From the NCBI GenBank assembly GCA_004015825.1, contig SAYS01000005.1, forward strand, positions 166,034 through 230,033: a stretch of DNA of 64,000 nt, read 5' to 3'. How positions within the stretch are numbered: position 1 is the stretch's first letter; each line of letters starts with the position of its first letter. The translations under genes were made by a program, and so were the position numbers. This DNA is from Halovenus amylolytica (GTDB lineage Archaea; Halobacteriota; Halobacteria; Halobacteriales; Haloarculaceae). Below the pieces are notes generated by a model. That model was not told where the DNA came from and made no database searches. It was given only the letters and a program-made list of their open reading frames with translations. Shown here in pieces: positions 18,424 to 27,686 of the stretch.

Positions 18424-18612
18424 TCAGGTCCACTCGAACCCTATACCGTAGACGAGATAGTAAGACCCGACCAGAACGACAGGCAGGGCCGCCAGCCAGG
18501 CGACGGACTGTATGAACGGATCTGGTGGTGTGAACGCTGCGCTCAGAATCAGCGCGCCAATCGCAAAAATGCCCAGAGATAATACAAACTGTCTGAACTT
18601 TTTGGATATCAT
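18424..18612 (-). CDS. Small two-helix membrane protein
   Basis: A 62-residue frame from the ATG at 18612 with two hydrophobic segments (about residues 8-26 and 36-57) separated by the hydrophilic FTPPDPFIQS. Composition is coding-like and there is no competing gene on the other strand. No family recognised. Confidence 0.5.
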   Translation of the reverse strand: MISKKFRQFVLSLGIFAIGALILSAAFTPPDPFIQSVAWLAALPVVLVGSYYLVYGIGFEWT

Positions 18613-18699
18613 ATGTATGGCAAAGAACAGGACCCGTGTTCATTCTTTATATTCGGCGCCTCGGTATTCGGCATCCACAGATCAGCGTCTCGATCGAAG

Positions 18700-19176
18700 T
18701 TACCGCCCGCGGCCCCGTGAGACGCCGTGGCCACTGTCGTCGTCGGAGTGACCCAGTGCTTTGCGGAGGAACTTCATCCACCGTTTTCGGTCTGCAGTCT
18801 CCTGTGCTCTGGCCTCGCCTTCGAGATCGACCGGTCCGAGGGATTCGAGTTCGTTGAGCGCGCGGTCGATCCCGATGATCGACTCTGCGAGGTGTTTGCC
18901 CGCTGCCAGCGTTATCTCGTCGTCTTCGATCCGCTGTTTGCGCTGGAGGCGTTCCCGGCGGAGATTCTTCTTCGCGCGGTCCACACGCTCACGTTCGCCG
19001 GCGGGGATCGTGTCGCGGCGTCGAATCTCGAAGACGAACTGCTGGAGATCGATCTCCTCACCCTGGATACTGATTTCGTCAGGGATCGAGGCACCGACGG
19101 TGGCACCCTCGCGCTGGATCCGTTCGAGCAGTTGTTTGCGCTCGAACTCCCTGACGGGTCTATCGTCGTCACTCAC
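18700..19176 (-). CDS. DUF5788 family protein
   Basis: A 158-residue highly charged soluble protein with a GTG start at 19176. The N-terminal block EFERKQLLERIQREGATVG followed by IPDEISIQGEEIDLQQFVFEI is the mark of a haloarchaeal family I recall as DUF5788. The middle is a basic helical stretch (RAKKNLRRERLQRKQRI) and the C-terminus is Gly/Arg/Ser-rich. It may bind nucleic acid, but nothing shows this directly. Confidence 0.8.
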   Translation of the reverse strand: MSDDDRPVREFERKQLLERIQREGATVGASIPDEISIQGEEIDLQQFVFEIRRRDTIPAGERERVDRAKKNLRRERLQRKQRIEDDEITLAAGKHLAESIIGIDRALNELESLGPVDLEGEARAQETADRKRWMKFLRKALGHSDDDSGHGVSRGRGR

Positions 19177-19227
19177 ATCGCTCAGTTGGTCGTTCAGTTA
19201 CTTCGATGCTTCGTTCGAAAATAGCCC

Positions 19228-19425
19228 CTATCGGACAGTCAACAGATCGTGGCAGTCCGGACAGCGGATCTCGGTGCCGTCGTCGGAAATCCGGACGATC
19301 CAGTCGCCATCGGGAGGGCTGGCGTGGTCACAACGGGAGCAGTTGAGAACTGCTTTCCGTCGCTTCTGGACCGGTCGCTCCTCACGACCGCTGCTGACGG
19401 GTCCGCAGTTCTTGGTTTGAGTCAT
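19228..19425 (-). CDS. Small zinc-ribbon protein
   Basis: A 65-residue protein from the ATG at 19425. Two CxxC-type knuckles, CSRC and CPDC, are separated by about 25 residues (ASPPDGDWIVRI between them), forming a single zinc ribbon after a basic N-terminus (EERPVQKRRKAVLN). The role is unknown; such proteins often act with nucleic acids. It is followed on the same strand by the DUF5788 gene after a 51 bp gap. Confidence 0.7.
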   Translation of the reverse strand: MTQTKNCGPVSSGREERPVQKRRKAVLNCSRCDHASPPDGDWIVRISDDGTEIRCPDCHDLLTVR

Positions 19426-19519
19426 CACTTCTTCGTAGGTGCTGAACGGGTAAAGGCCTGTTGGGGATAGGCGGTACTGATGTACATTAGATGGTAATAA
19501 TTGTCCGATTCGGCGTGGT

Positions 19520-19930
19520 TCACACGTCGAAGACCACGTAAATCCGCCAGCCGTCGTCTGTTTCCGCGATCGACATCTCCGAGTAGGTGACCGCTTTCAG
19601 ATCGCGGGCGCTGACCGCCGAGAGCGCAACACCACGGAAGCTGCCGGAGAATCGGAACTGGTCGTCGACTTGTTCGACTGTACCTTCGTTGTCGACGGGG
19701 AGGACCGACCGGACGTCGCGTTCGTAGATGAGTTCGTCGAGGTAGTCGAACAGGAGTGCATCGCGGCTTTCGGCAGTCACAGAAATCTCGACGCGGTCGC
19801 CGCCCGGCGGCCACTCCTCGCACATCGCGGCTGCCATCCCATCAGCCGCGGCGCTGAACGCGTCGCCGAGGCTCGTTCCGGTCGCCTCGACGGCGACGTC
19901 GGCCGTGTGATCGCGGAGCTCGTACCCCAT
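19520..19930 (-). CDS. Archease
   Basis: A 136-residue protein starting MGYELRDHTADVAVEATG. The D-H-T-A-D-x-A metal-binding motif (D7, D10) and the C-terminal acidic end YVVFDV are archease hallmarks, with LKAVTYSEM before it. Archease binds Ca2+ and helps the RNA ligase RtcB turn over GMP in tRNA splicing and RNA repair. No rtcB lies in this window, so the partner must be elsewhere. Confidence 0.95.
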   Translation of the reverse strand: MGYELRDHTADVAVEATGTSLGDAFSAAADGMAAAMCEEWPPGGDRVEISVTAESRDALLFDYLDELIYERDVRSVLPVDNEGTVEQVDDQFRFSGSFRGVALSAVSARDLKAVTYSEMSIAETDDGWRIYVVFDV

Positions 19931-20054
19931 TATCAGATGGTCGGTGCCGGTAGTGCTAATCGGTTGTGTTTGCGCGGGTAGCCCGGCCAGGGTGGCTCCG
20001 CGACCACCAGCAACGCAGAGGAATTATTATTCCCCGGTTCCATAGTAGTAGCTG

Positions 20055-20537
20055 GTGAGCGTCAACATCCAGCGGCAGGTTGTCAACCCTGGCAGCGATA
20101 CGTACGTCGAGTCTGCCTGGGAGCTAAAAGAGCGGATCCGGGAATCCGACGGTGTGTTGCGCCAGCGGAAGAATTTCTTCACGAACGCGTACACGCGCTC
20201 GACGGTGTACCTCTTTGCCGACCGGACGAACAACAAACTCGTCGGCTTCGCAGCGGTCCGGCGGGACGGCTACATCCTGTTTCTCGCTGTCGACGAAACC
20301 TACCGCGGAGAGGGGTTCGGCAAGCGACTCGTTGCGAACGTCGCGGAGGATTACGGCTCGGTGACCTGTCACGCGCGGTCGACGAACCGCGAGGCGCTGG
20401 ATTTCTACCGCGCGCTCGGATTCCGCGTCAAGCGTCGGATCGACAACTACTACGAAGACGGCGGCGACGCCTTCTATCTCCAACTCGGTGAGGACGACAG
20501 TATCCGCGATCGCCTCGCGAATCTTCTGTCGCGATAG
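20055..20537 (+). CDS. GNAT family N-acetyltransferase upstream of primase
   Basis: A 160-residue acetyltransferase with a GTG start at 20055 (MSVNIQRQVVNPGSD). The GNAT core shows LVGFAAVRRDGYILFLAVDE (positions about 62-81), the acetyl-CoA loop YRGEGFGKRLV, then CHARSTNREALDFYRALGF as in RimI-like enzymes. It is followed by priS after 120 bp on the same strand. The neighbour suggests a housekeeping role, possibly protein acetylation, but that is inference. Confidence 0.88.
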   Translation: MSVNIQRQVVNPGSDTYVESAWELKERIRESDGVLRQRKNFFTNAYTRSTVYLFADRTNNKLVGFAAVRRDGYILFLAVDETYRGEGFGKRLVANVAEDYGSVTCHARSTNREALDFYRALGFRVKRRIDNYYEDGGDAFYLQLGEDDSIRDRLANLLSR

Positions 20538-20586
20538 GCGTGCGAGAGGGGGAATCGTCTGTCGCGATAGGCGTGCGAGAGGGGGT
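20526..20586 (+). repeat. 28-nt exact tandem duplication across the GNAT stop codon
   Basis: A 28-nt unit beginning TCTGTCGCGATAGGCGTGCG occurs twice, at 20526-20553 and 20559-20586, with 5 nt between (33 nt period). The first copy contains the TAG stop of the GNAT gene, and the second lies in the spacer before priS. It looks like a recent tandem duplication. Confidence 0.9.
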
Positions 20587-20657
20587 ACATGTAGTATCGG
20601 GGACTAGCCACCTCACACATCAGGAGCAAAACGCCTATTGTACCACTCCAGCAAGAG

Positions 20658-21839
20658 GTGAGCGTGCAAGAGCGGACACGAGCGTATCTTCGCGGTCGAT
20701 TCGGCGACCACTATCGCCGCCAGGAGATTACGCCCCCACCGGACGCAAACGAACGCGAGTGGGGGTACGTCCCCTGGACCGAGGGGCCGGGCGAGAGTTA
20801 CGTCCGTCACAACGCGCTGATCGATATCGGCAATCTCGAAGATTTTCTCGCGCGCGAGCGCCCGAAACACGTCTACTTCTCCGCCGGCCGGTACGACGAC
20901 CCCGGCGCGAAGACGATGCAGCAGAAAGGCTGGCGGCGATCCGATCTCATCTTCGATCTAGATGCAGATCACCTCCCGTCGACGACACCCGACGATAGCT
21001 ACAAGGAGATGCTCGCAGCCTGCAAAGACGCCCTCTTCAGGCTGCTCGACTTCCTGGAAGAGGACTTCGGCTTCGAAGAACTCGAAGTCGTCTTCTCGGG
21101 GAGTCGCGGATATCACGTCCACGTCCGCGACGAGGGGATCCAGCAGCTCGACCGCGACGCGCGCCGGGAGATCGTCGACTACGTCCGCGGGATCGGTCTA
21201 GAGTTCGACGCGCTGACCGACGAGGAGACCGTCGGCGGGACTGTCGGCCGGGAGACACCCGCCGATAACCTCTACTTACCGACAGAGGGCGGGTGGGGGA
21301 GTCGGATCCACGAACGCCTGTACTCGATGATGGCCGAGATCCGGGAACTCGACGAGGAGGAAGCACTCGAACGACTCCAGCAGTACGACGGGATCGGAGA
21401 GGGGAAAGCGAACGCAGCCTACAACCTCGCACAGAATCGCTTCGTCGAGATCGAGGAGGGGAATCTCTCGGCACACGCCGTCTTCAAACAGCTCGCCGAG
21501 GAGTTCACACCTGCAGTCGTCGCCGAGCACAACGCACCGATCGACGAGCCAGTCTCGACGGATACGAACCGGCTGATCCGCCTGCCGGGGAGCCTCCACG
21601 GCGGGAGCGGGCTCTCGGTCCAGCGGATTCCACGCGACGCGATCGAGATGTTCGACCCGCTCGTCGACGCCGTCCCAGAGACCTTTCGCAGTCACGAGAT
21701 CACCGTCGAGATCACCGGGCCGGGAGTGGTCGAACTCGACGGCGATAGTTTTACACTGGAGGAGGGTGTTGATACCGTTCCAGAGTACCTCGGTGTGTTC
21801 CTGATGGCCAGGGGGCGTGCCGAGAAGGGTGAAGAATGA
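20658..21839 (+). CDS. priS: DNA primase small (catalytic) subunit
   Basis: A 393-residue archaeal/eukaryotic-type primase subunit with a GTG start at 20658. It makes RNA or DNA primers for replication together with PriL. The metal-binding acidic pair is in DLIFDLDADH (D100, D102), the nucleotide site is FSGSRGYHVHV (about residue 150), and SAGRYDDPGAKTM precedes them. The C-terminal part has NRLIRLPGSLHGGSGLSV, also strongly conserved. It is followed 13 bp later by the GINS gene, forming a replication cluster. Confidence 0.97.
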   Translation: MSVQERTRAYLRGRFGDHYRRQEITPPPDANEREWGYVPWTEGPGESYVRHNALIDIGNLEDFLARERPKHVYFSAGRYDDPGAKTMQQKGWRRSDLIFDLDADHLPSTTPDDSYKEMLAACKDALFRLLDFLEEDFGFEELEVVFSGSRGYHVHVRDEGIQQLDRDARREIVDYVRGIGLEFDALTDEETVGGTVGRETPADNLYLPTEGGWGSRIHERLYSMMAEIRELDEEEALERLQQYDGIGEGKANAAYNLAQNRFVEIEEGNLSAHAVFKQLAEEFTPAVVAEHNAPIDEPVSTDTNRLIRLPGSLHGGSGLSVQRIPRDAIEMFDPLVDAVPETFRSHEITVEITGPGVVELDGDSFTLEEGVDTVPEYLGVFLMARGRAEKGEE

Positions 21840-21852
21840 CCAGAGAGCACAG

Positions 21853-22839
21853 ATGAACCTAGAAGAACTCCAGACCGCGCGCGACCGTGAGCGACAGACC
21901 GACAAACTCCAGCAGCTACGGGAGTCGTTTTACTCCGACGCGGGCGAGTTCATCCAGCAGTTGCGCGCCGAGCGCGACCGCGCAGCAGACCGGGCCGACG
22001 ACCCCTTCGACGCGCCGGAGGTCAACCAGCTCACCGACGAGATCAACACCGCAGAGCAGACAGTGGAGGCGATCTACGAGAAACGGGTCGGGAAGATCGT
22101 CAAAGCGGCGTCGTTTGCGGCCGCTGATCTCCCCGCAGAAGCCGACGGGATGACCGCGGAAGAACAGGAGCTGTTCGATACGCTCGTCGACAATATCAAA
22201 GGAAACCGCGAGCAGGTCATGGCCACGCTCGCGGGCGAGGAGACGCAACCAGAGCCCGTCGAAGAGGCGACCGAACCCGCAGAGACAGGCGTCTCTGCGG
22301 CGGATCTCATGGGTACCGGGGAAGAGACGGCCGAGGCTGTGCCACAGCCGCCAGAACAGTCTCGGGAGCAGCCCGAGCAACCGGCGACTGGTGACCCGTC
22401 GCCACCGACGGAGAACACCACCCCACCCGAACCCGAATCACAGGCGCCGACCGGAGGGCAATCCGGTCCAGAAGCGGACGACGGAGCTTCCGAACCGGCG
22501 GAGGGAGCCCCCGAAGAGGCCGGGCCACAGGCAACCGAATACGCGCCACCCGCGGCCGGGGAGCGCACGGAGCCAACCGCGAGAGAGCCGGACAGCAAGA
22601 GAGATGCTGGGGAGCAGCCGAAAGCGACAGCCCACCAGGGAGAGGCAGTCAGAAACGACGGTGGACAGCCGCCCGGACAGCAAACTGTCGAGCGGCGTAC
22701 GGTACGCGTAACGGACGACATCGAGACGTTTGTCGGTTCAGACGATCGGGATTACGACCTCAAACAGGAGGATATTGTCATGCTACCGGAGCCAAATGCG
22801 ACATTACTGATCGAACGCGACGCGGCCGAGCAGCTGTAA
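21853..22839 (+). CDS. GINS complex subunit (Gins51-like) with a long acidic linker
   Basis: A 328-residue protein from the ATG at 21853. The N-terminal helical domain (MNLEELQTARDRERQTDKLQ) and the C-terminal small beta domain (RTVRVTDDIETFVGSDDRDY then DIVMLPEPNATLLIERDAAE) match archaeal Gins51. GINS links Mcm helicase to GAN/RecJ and primase at the replication fork. The two domains are separated by about 140 residues very rich in Pro, Glu, Gly and Gln, a halophile-type disordered linker. It lies directly after priS. Confidence 0.88.
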   Translation: MNLEELQTARDRERQTDKLQQLRESFYSDAGEFIQQLRAERDRAADRADDPFDAPEVNQLTDEINTAEQTVEAIYEKRVGKIVKAASFAAADLPAEADGMTAEEQELFDTLVDNIKGNREQVMATLAGEETQPEPVEEATEPAETGVSAADLMGTGEETAEAVPQPPEQSREQPEQPATGDPSPPTENTTPPEPESQAPTGGQSGPEADDGASEPAEGAPEEAGPQATEYAPPAAGERTEPTAREPDSKRDAGEQPKATAHQGEAVRNDGGQPPGQQTVERRTVRVTDDIETFVGSDDRDYDLKQEDIVMLPEPNATLLIERDAAEQL

Positions 22840-22892
22840 GGAATCTCCTTCTCCGACACAAAGCTTTTTCTCTTCCGGTAGAAAGAGCAGTT

Positions 22893-23546
22893 ATGGTGGA
22901 GTTACTCGATGTTGGACTCGTGGTAGGAGGATTCATACTGTTGTTTTTCGGTGCTGTCCTCTCCGTGTACGGTGTTGCACTGCTGGGCGCGGTCCTCGGG
23001 GGAGGCGGAGGCTACCTGTTCGCTCCGACGATCGGAGCCCAGTTCGGCGTCGAAGGGACGATTGCGACACTCGTCGCGATCCCGGTCGGGATGATCGGAG
23101 GTGTGCTGCTCACCTACATGTTGCTCTCCTTTGCAGTTGCAGCGGTGAGTTTCGGCGTCGGAACCTACTTCGGGCTGGTCGCCGTCGCACCAGCCCTCGG
23201 ATACAGTGGTGGTGCCCTCGCAGCCCTGATCGCGATCGGCGTCGGAATCGCAGCTGCAGTCAGTGGCACCCTGCTCACGAAGACGATGATGGTCGTCATC
23301 AGCTCGGCGATGGGTGCGGCACTGGTCTCACGCCAGTTGACGATGGAAGCACTTCGAACCGCCCAGAGAGAGTTCGTCGTCGAACCGCTGATTCTCGAAC
23401 CGACCGATCCGATCTTCCTCGGCCTGTTCGTGCTCGGTATCCTCTCGCAGTTCGGCCTGTTCAAACTCGGCTGGGTGACCAGTCTCATCGCGCGCCTCCC
23501 GGGAGCACGGCAGTTGCGCAACCGGGGCGAGAAAGACACTGCCTGA
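22893..23546 (+). CDS. Polytopic membrane protein, Gly/Ala-rich (DUF4203-like)
   Basis: A 217-residue protein with six or seven hydrophobic helices, Gly-rich in the first third (LLGAVLGGGGGYLFAP). It lacks charged residues inside helices and ends in a basic tail (RLPGARQLRNRGEKDTA). It recalls DUF4203-type proteins with seven short helices, but I am not certain. It is 53 bp behind the GINS gene and could share its transcript. Confidence 0.75.
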   Translation: MVELLDVGLVVGGFILLFFGAVLSVYGVALLGAVLGGGGGYLFAPTIGAQFGVEGTIATLVAIPVGMIGGVLLTYMLLSFAVAAVSFGVGTYFGLVAVAPALGYSGGALAALIAIGVGIAAAVSGTLLTKTMMVVISSAMGAALVSRQLTMEALRTAQREFVVEPLILEPTDPIFLGLFVLGILSQFGLFKLGWVTSLIARLPGARQLRNRGEKDTA

Positions 23547-23898
23547 TGATGGTTGCCGTCACTGATTTGTAGCGATCCGGCTGACTACGTTTCGCGTTCC
23601 GGAGCGGTCCAGCCCCCCGAAAAAAGTATATAGCGATACATACTCGTATATAGTCTTAATAGAATATTACTTATGCAGATATGCAGTAAAGGGAGTTGAT
23701 GGCTATTCGTCCATCGTCAAGGACTGGCAGAGCTGGCCCTGAGTGGGTTGCCACAACCATCCGTGGCAGCGCTGGGGCGGCGGCCGGTCGGACAATTTTC
23801 GGACAGTATCGACAGTTCGAAGGGACAGTCGCGATGGACAACACTGATTTTTGCCAGATCGTGCGCGGGAGAGGTCCGCAACTAATCCGAGAAAAGCT
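23547..23898. promoter_or_regulatory. Long spacer upstream of pstB with repeated GTATATAG elements
   Basis: No gene is supported here. The GTATATAG motif occurs twice, at 23626-23633 and 23646-23653 (20 bp apart), inside an AT-rich block running to about 23690, with GTATATAGCGATACATAC forming a partial dyad. This could be the promoter/operator of pstB, but the distance to its start (about 250 bp) is large. The 23690-23898 part is GC-rich with no convincing protein. Confidence 0.4.
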
Positions 23899-24738
23899 AT
23901 GAGTTACAAGGAAGAATCCACACAGACAGAATCAATCACACAACCACGGACAACTGTCGAGGGAGAGACGACGAGCGAGCCGATGGCTGATACGATCCTC
24001 GAATCTCGGAATCTGAACGTGTTCTACGGGGAGGATCAGGCACTCCGCGATATCAGTTTCGAGATGCCCGAACAGAAGGTGACAGCACTGATCGGACCCT
24101 CCGGCTGTGGCAAATCGACCTTTTTGCGCTGTATCAACCGGATGAACGACCTGATCGACAGCTGTCGTGTCGAAGGCGACCTTCTCCTGCGAAACAAGAA
24201 CGTCTACGACGACGATGTCGATCCGGTCGCACTCCGCCGGACGGTCGGCATGGTGTTTCAGGAACCGAACCCGTTCCCGAAGAGCATCTACGACAACGTC
24301 GCCTACGGCCTGCGCGTCCAGGACAAAGACGACAACCTCGACGAAAAGGTCGAGCAGTCGCTGAAACGGGCAGCGCTCTGGGACGAGGTCAAAGACCAGC
24401 TCGATAGCTCTGGACTCGATCTCTCCGGAGGCCAGCAGCAACGCCTCTGTATTGCGCGGGCGATCGCCACGGATCCAGAGGTCATCCTGATGGACGAGCC
24501 GGCGTCGGCGCTCGATCCGGTCGCGACCTCCCAGATCGAGGATCTGATCGAGGATCTCGCGCGGGATTACACTGTCGTGGTCGTTACTCACAACATGCAA
24601 CAGGCGGCCCGGATCTCGGACAAGACAGCTGTCTTCCTGACTGGTGGTGAACTTGTCGAGTACGACGACACGCAGAAGATCTTCGAGAATCCGGAAAACC
24701 AGCGTGTCGAGGACTACATCACCGGCAAGTTCGGATAG
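23899..24738 (+). CDS. pstB: Phosphate ABC transporter ATP-binding protein
   Basis: A 279-residue ABC ATPase. Walker A is GPSGCGKST, the signature is [14 protein letters not shown] and Walker B is [47 protein letters not shown] and the C-terminal [10 protein letters not shown] are the PstB-specific features. It would power high-affinity phosphate import with PstC, PstA and PstS. None of those genes lies within the window on either side, so this is an isolated copy. The first 28 residues are a Thr/Glu-rich extension; an internal Met ([10 protein letters not shown]) begins the usual domain. Residues for ATP hydrolysis appear intact. Confidence 0.95.
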   Translation: MSYKEESTQTESITQPRTTVEGETTSEPMADTILESRNLNVFYGEDQALRDISFEMPEQKVTALIGPSGCGKSTFLRCINRMNDLIDSCRVEGDLLLRNKNVYDDDVDPVALRRTVGMVFQEPNPFPKSIYDNVAYGLRVQDKDDNLDEKVEQSLKRAALWDEVKDQLDSSGLDLSGGQQQRLCIARAIATDPEVILMDEPASALDPVATSQIEDLIEDLARDYTVVVVTHNMQQAARISDKTAVFLTGGELVEYDDTQKIFENPENQRVEDYITGKFG

Positions 24739-24973
24739 CGAGGCCCTGCTGAAATTCTCGGGTACTACTCAGCTTTGAAAATCCCGCTGAATACGATGCA
24801 CGTATCTGTCGGTGGGCCACTATCGGGCCGGTGCGGCAGATCAGTTCCAGACAGTTCCAGATTATCTGACTTTTGCAGTAGTATTGGTTGTAAAGTTGGT
24901 ATAAATTGGTATACTGTGTGCTGTATTGCCTCTCGCATGCTATTCGCGGGCAACGAGGAGGCATGGATTCGAG

Positions 24974-25252
24974 TTACTTGATACTGGACCCGGACTCGTC
25001 AGTAGACGAGTGCTGTGCTGAACGTTCTTTGTACGTGTTCAGGCCAATGGCAGCGTTGAGTGGGCACTTCCGGGTCGTGGCAGTGACTGTCAGGACTGCC
25101 CCGACAAAGACTGCGATTCCTGCGAGCACTAGTCCGAGCGTTCCAGCTGCCAGCGTGAGGAGCCCACCGAGTGCTGCTGCCCCCACAATGATCAGTATCG
25201 GTCCGAGGATGAAACGGGCGATACGGTCGTATCCGCCCACGTTGTTTTGCAT
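24974..25252 (-). CDS. DUF2892 (YgaP-type transmembrane) protein
   Basis: A 92-residue protein from the ATG at 25252 (MQNNVGGYDRIARFILG). It has two hydrophobic helices (about residues 14-34 and 37-58), then TTRKCPLNAAIGLNTY, where the C-P-x-N-x-x-x-G-x-N/S sequence is the mark of this family. The family is a small inner-membrane protein, sometimes fused to a rhodanese; function unclear. The GGTGA at 25259-25263 region is not clearly a ribosome site. Confidence 0.85.
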   Translation of the reverse strand: MQNNVGGYDRIARFILGPILIIVGAAALGGLLTLAAGTLGLVLAGIAVFVGAVLTVTATTRKCPLNAAIGLNTYKERSAQHSSTDESGSSIK

Positions 25253-25409
25253 AGTTGTGTCACCTACGTACAAGTCTATATACGATTCGAGAGGATATAA
25301 CCGTTTTCAGGTTTGTTGAAACCCTCAATCAGAGACAGTTTCGCAGCCGTGCGGGGTACGGAGTGCATATTCAGGCAGGAAACCGCTAGGTGACGTTTGC
25401 CCAAGCGAT

Positions 25410-25421
25410 AATATATAAAAG
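25410..25421 (+). promoter_or_regulatory. TATA-rich block upstream of the bactofilin-like gene
   Basis: The sequence ATAATATATAAAAG and the surrounding 60 bp are far more AT-rich than the neighbouring core genes. If it is the promoter, the mRNA has a leader of nearly 100 nt. The dyad at 25472-25490 would then lie in the transcribed leader. Confidence 0.35.
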
Positions 25422-25471
25422 TAAAAAATTACATACATTTAGTCAAATATACACATATTTGTTTACTATCT

Positions 25472-25490
25472 ATTCTCATTATTTGAGAAT
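25472..25490. promoter_or_regulatory. Dyad ATTCTCA-5 nt-TGAGAAT in the leader of the bactofilin-like gene
   Basis: Perfect 7-bp inverted arms at 25472-25478 and 25484-25490, centred about 50 bp before the ATG at 25533. It could be an operator or an mRNA hairpin. No regulator is identified. Confidence 0.45.
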
Positions 25491-25532
25491 CGCACACCAA
25501 ATTACGCCTGACGGAATGCTAGGTTTACATCT

Positions 25533-26378
<846 letters not shown>

Positions 26379-26489
26379 TCAGCAGTAGCTCGTTCTTCCG
26401 GTCATCTCTTTTGCGGTTGCGGGCTTGCCGGCCTATGAGACGGCCAACTGTTCTATCCGTACGTCTATCGAACCGCTGATTCAACCAGA

Positions 26490-26497
26490 CTATGTTA
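26490..26497. repeat. Left copy of the 8-bp target duplication
   Basis: CTATGTTA here is repeated at 27618-27625, exactly bracketing the IS element. Confidence 0.85.
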
Positions 26498-27617
26498 TGC
26501 CTTGTTGAACGCAAGACTGCGTCGGGGTGGGGTTGCTGATCGACAATTTCACGGCGCTAAAGACGACTTTTCGACCTCAGAAGATGCGGTAGCTGTCACT
26601 CACAGCGATTGCTGATGAGTCAAAACTATGGCATCTTGCTCCGTTGTTTCGGTGACGACGGCGATGACTCTCCCGGATACGTCCGGAGAAAGGGAGCAGG
26701 CGGCGAGCCCTAACTTGCCGCCTGCGTTAGGTTATGGATGATGCACTTCCGAGTCAGCTCCCGGAACTGGCCGTGCCAGCTCCGGGAACGCAACTTCTCG
26801 CCGTCGTCTTCCTTCAATTGCGAGAAGCCCGTTTCACTCATCCAGCGTTGGTTGTAGTCCTCGTTCATTCGGGCGTTGTGAGCCTTCTGCAACGGCGTTT
26901 GTTCCCTGTGTTTAATTAGCGGTCGCGTTGACTCGGAGCGACACTCCTCACGGAGGTCGCTCCACGAGTAGTTTGCGTCAGCAGATAGCACACGCAGGTC
27001 TTCCGCGTTCCGGCGGAAGACCTGCATCCCGATGTGGCCGTCCCACGCCTTCTTCGTCGTGAAATGAACGTCCTTGATCGCTAGCGAATGTACGTCGATC
27101 AAGATCGTCGTCTTCATCGATTGGAACGAATAGTTCGCGCGGTCGCGGTAGTGGTAGCTGGTTTGATCGCGCTGGAAGCCACTCGCGTCAATCGCAGCTT
27201 CACCACTCCAGCCCGCCTGCTCCGCGCTTCGGCGGAGCAGACGGCGGAGTTCACGCATCCGGTACTCTTGTTCCCATCGGCACAGTGAACTGTAGTGCGG
27301 TGCCTCGTCAAGGTTGAACACGGCGAGAATACCGGGCATCTCGTTGAGGTAGTCCTCCGTCTCACGGAGACTCTTCTCCAGTTCGACACGGTACAGAATC
27401 AATGCGATCTGCACCCACTCGGCGTACCCGTCCGCGCCGTCCGGCGCGGCGGGTACGTCCGGATCACCAACGTGCTGTTTAGCAAGATTTCGACACATCC
27501 AGGCAAGCCGTCTGAGCGATGCCATATCGCCAGACGGCGTCCATTTACTGGTTAATCTGACGGAATATTACCGTGAGAGGCTCTGAGGCTGTCGTCAACT
27601 AGTGGCAAAACAAGGCA
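26498..27617 (-). mobile_element. Complete IS5-family (ISH1-like) insertion sequence, 1120 bp
   Basis: The element begins TGCCTTGTT and ends AACAAGGCA, giving perfect 9-bp terminal inverted repeats, and it is flanked by the 8-bp direct repeat CTATGTTA. It contains one transposase frame on the reverse strand. Length, TIR size and 8-bp duplication fit what is known of ISH1 from Halobacterium. The intact ends and target duplication suggest a recent insertion that could still be active. About 210 bp at the left end are non-coding. Confidence 0.9.
26710..27525 (-). CDS. IS5-family (ISH1-like) transposase
   Basis: A 271-residue DDE transposase. The N-terminal helical part (MASLRRLAWMCRNLAKQHVG) precedes the catalytic core: first Asp in EAAIDASGFQRD, second Asp in VLSADANYSW, and Glu in RWMSETGFSQLKED, with the Y-R-x-x-x-Y/S-x-x-x-K-like segment RANYSFQSMKT. 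STRPLIKHREQTPLQKAHNAR and the C-terminal ELTRKCIIHNL are typical of haloarchaeal IS5 transposases. The frame is complete, so the enzyme may be functional. Confidence 0.93.
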   Translation of the reverse strand: MASLRRLAWMCRNLAKQHVGDPDVPAAPDGADGYAEWVQIALILYRVELEKSLRETEDYLNEMPGILAVFNLDEAPHYSSLCRWEQEYRMRELRRLLRRSAEQAGWSGEAAIDASGFQRDQTSYHYRDRANYSFQSMKTTILIDVHSLAIKDVHFTTKKAWDGHIGMQVFRRNAEDLRVLSADANYSWSDLREECRSESTRPLIKHREQTPLQKAHNARMNEDYNQRWMSETGFSQLKEDDGEKLRSRSWHGQFRELTRKCIIHNLTQAAS

Positions 27618-27625
27618 CTATGTTA
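27618..27625. repeat. Right copy of the 8-bp target duplication
   Basis: CTATGTTA, identical to 26490-26497; the empty site can be rebuilt by removing one copy and the element. Confidence 0.85.
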
Positions 27626-27686
27626 ACAGAATGCGTTCAGTTTGCTACATAGACTTTCTGTGTTCAGCAACTTGTTCTTCTCAGAA

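Noticed and set aside
23696..23902. 68-residue frame upstream of pstB, perhaps the remains of pstA
   Set aside because: Not hydrophobic and no permease motif, so it does not support a broken pst operon.
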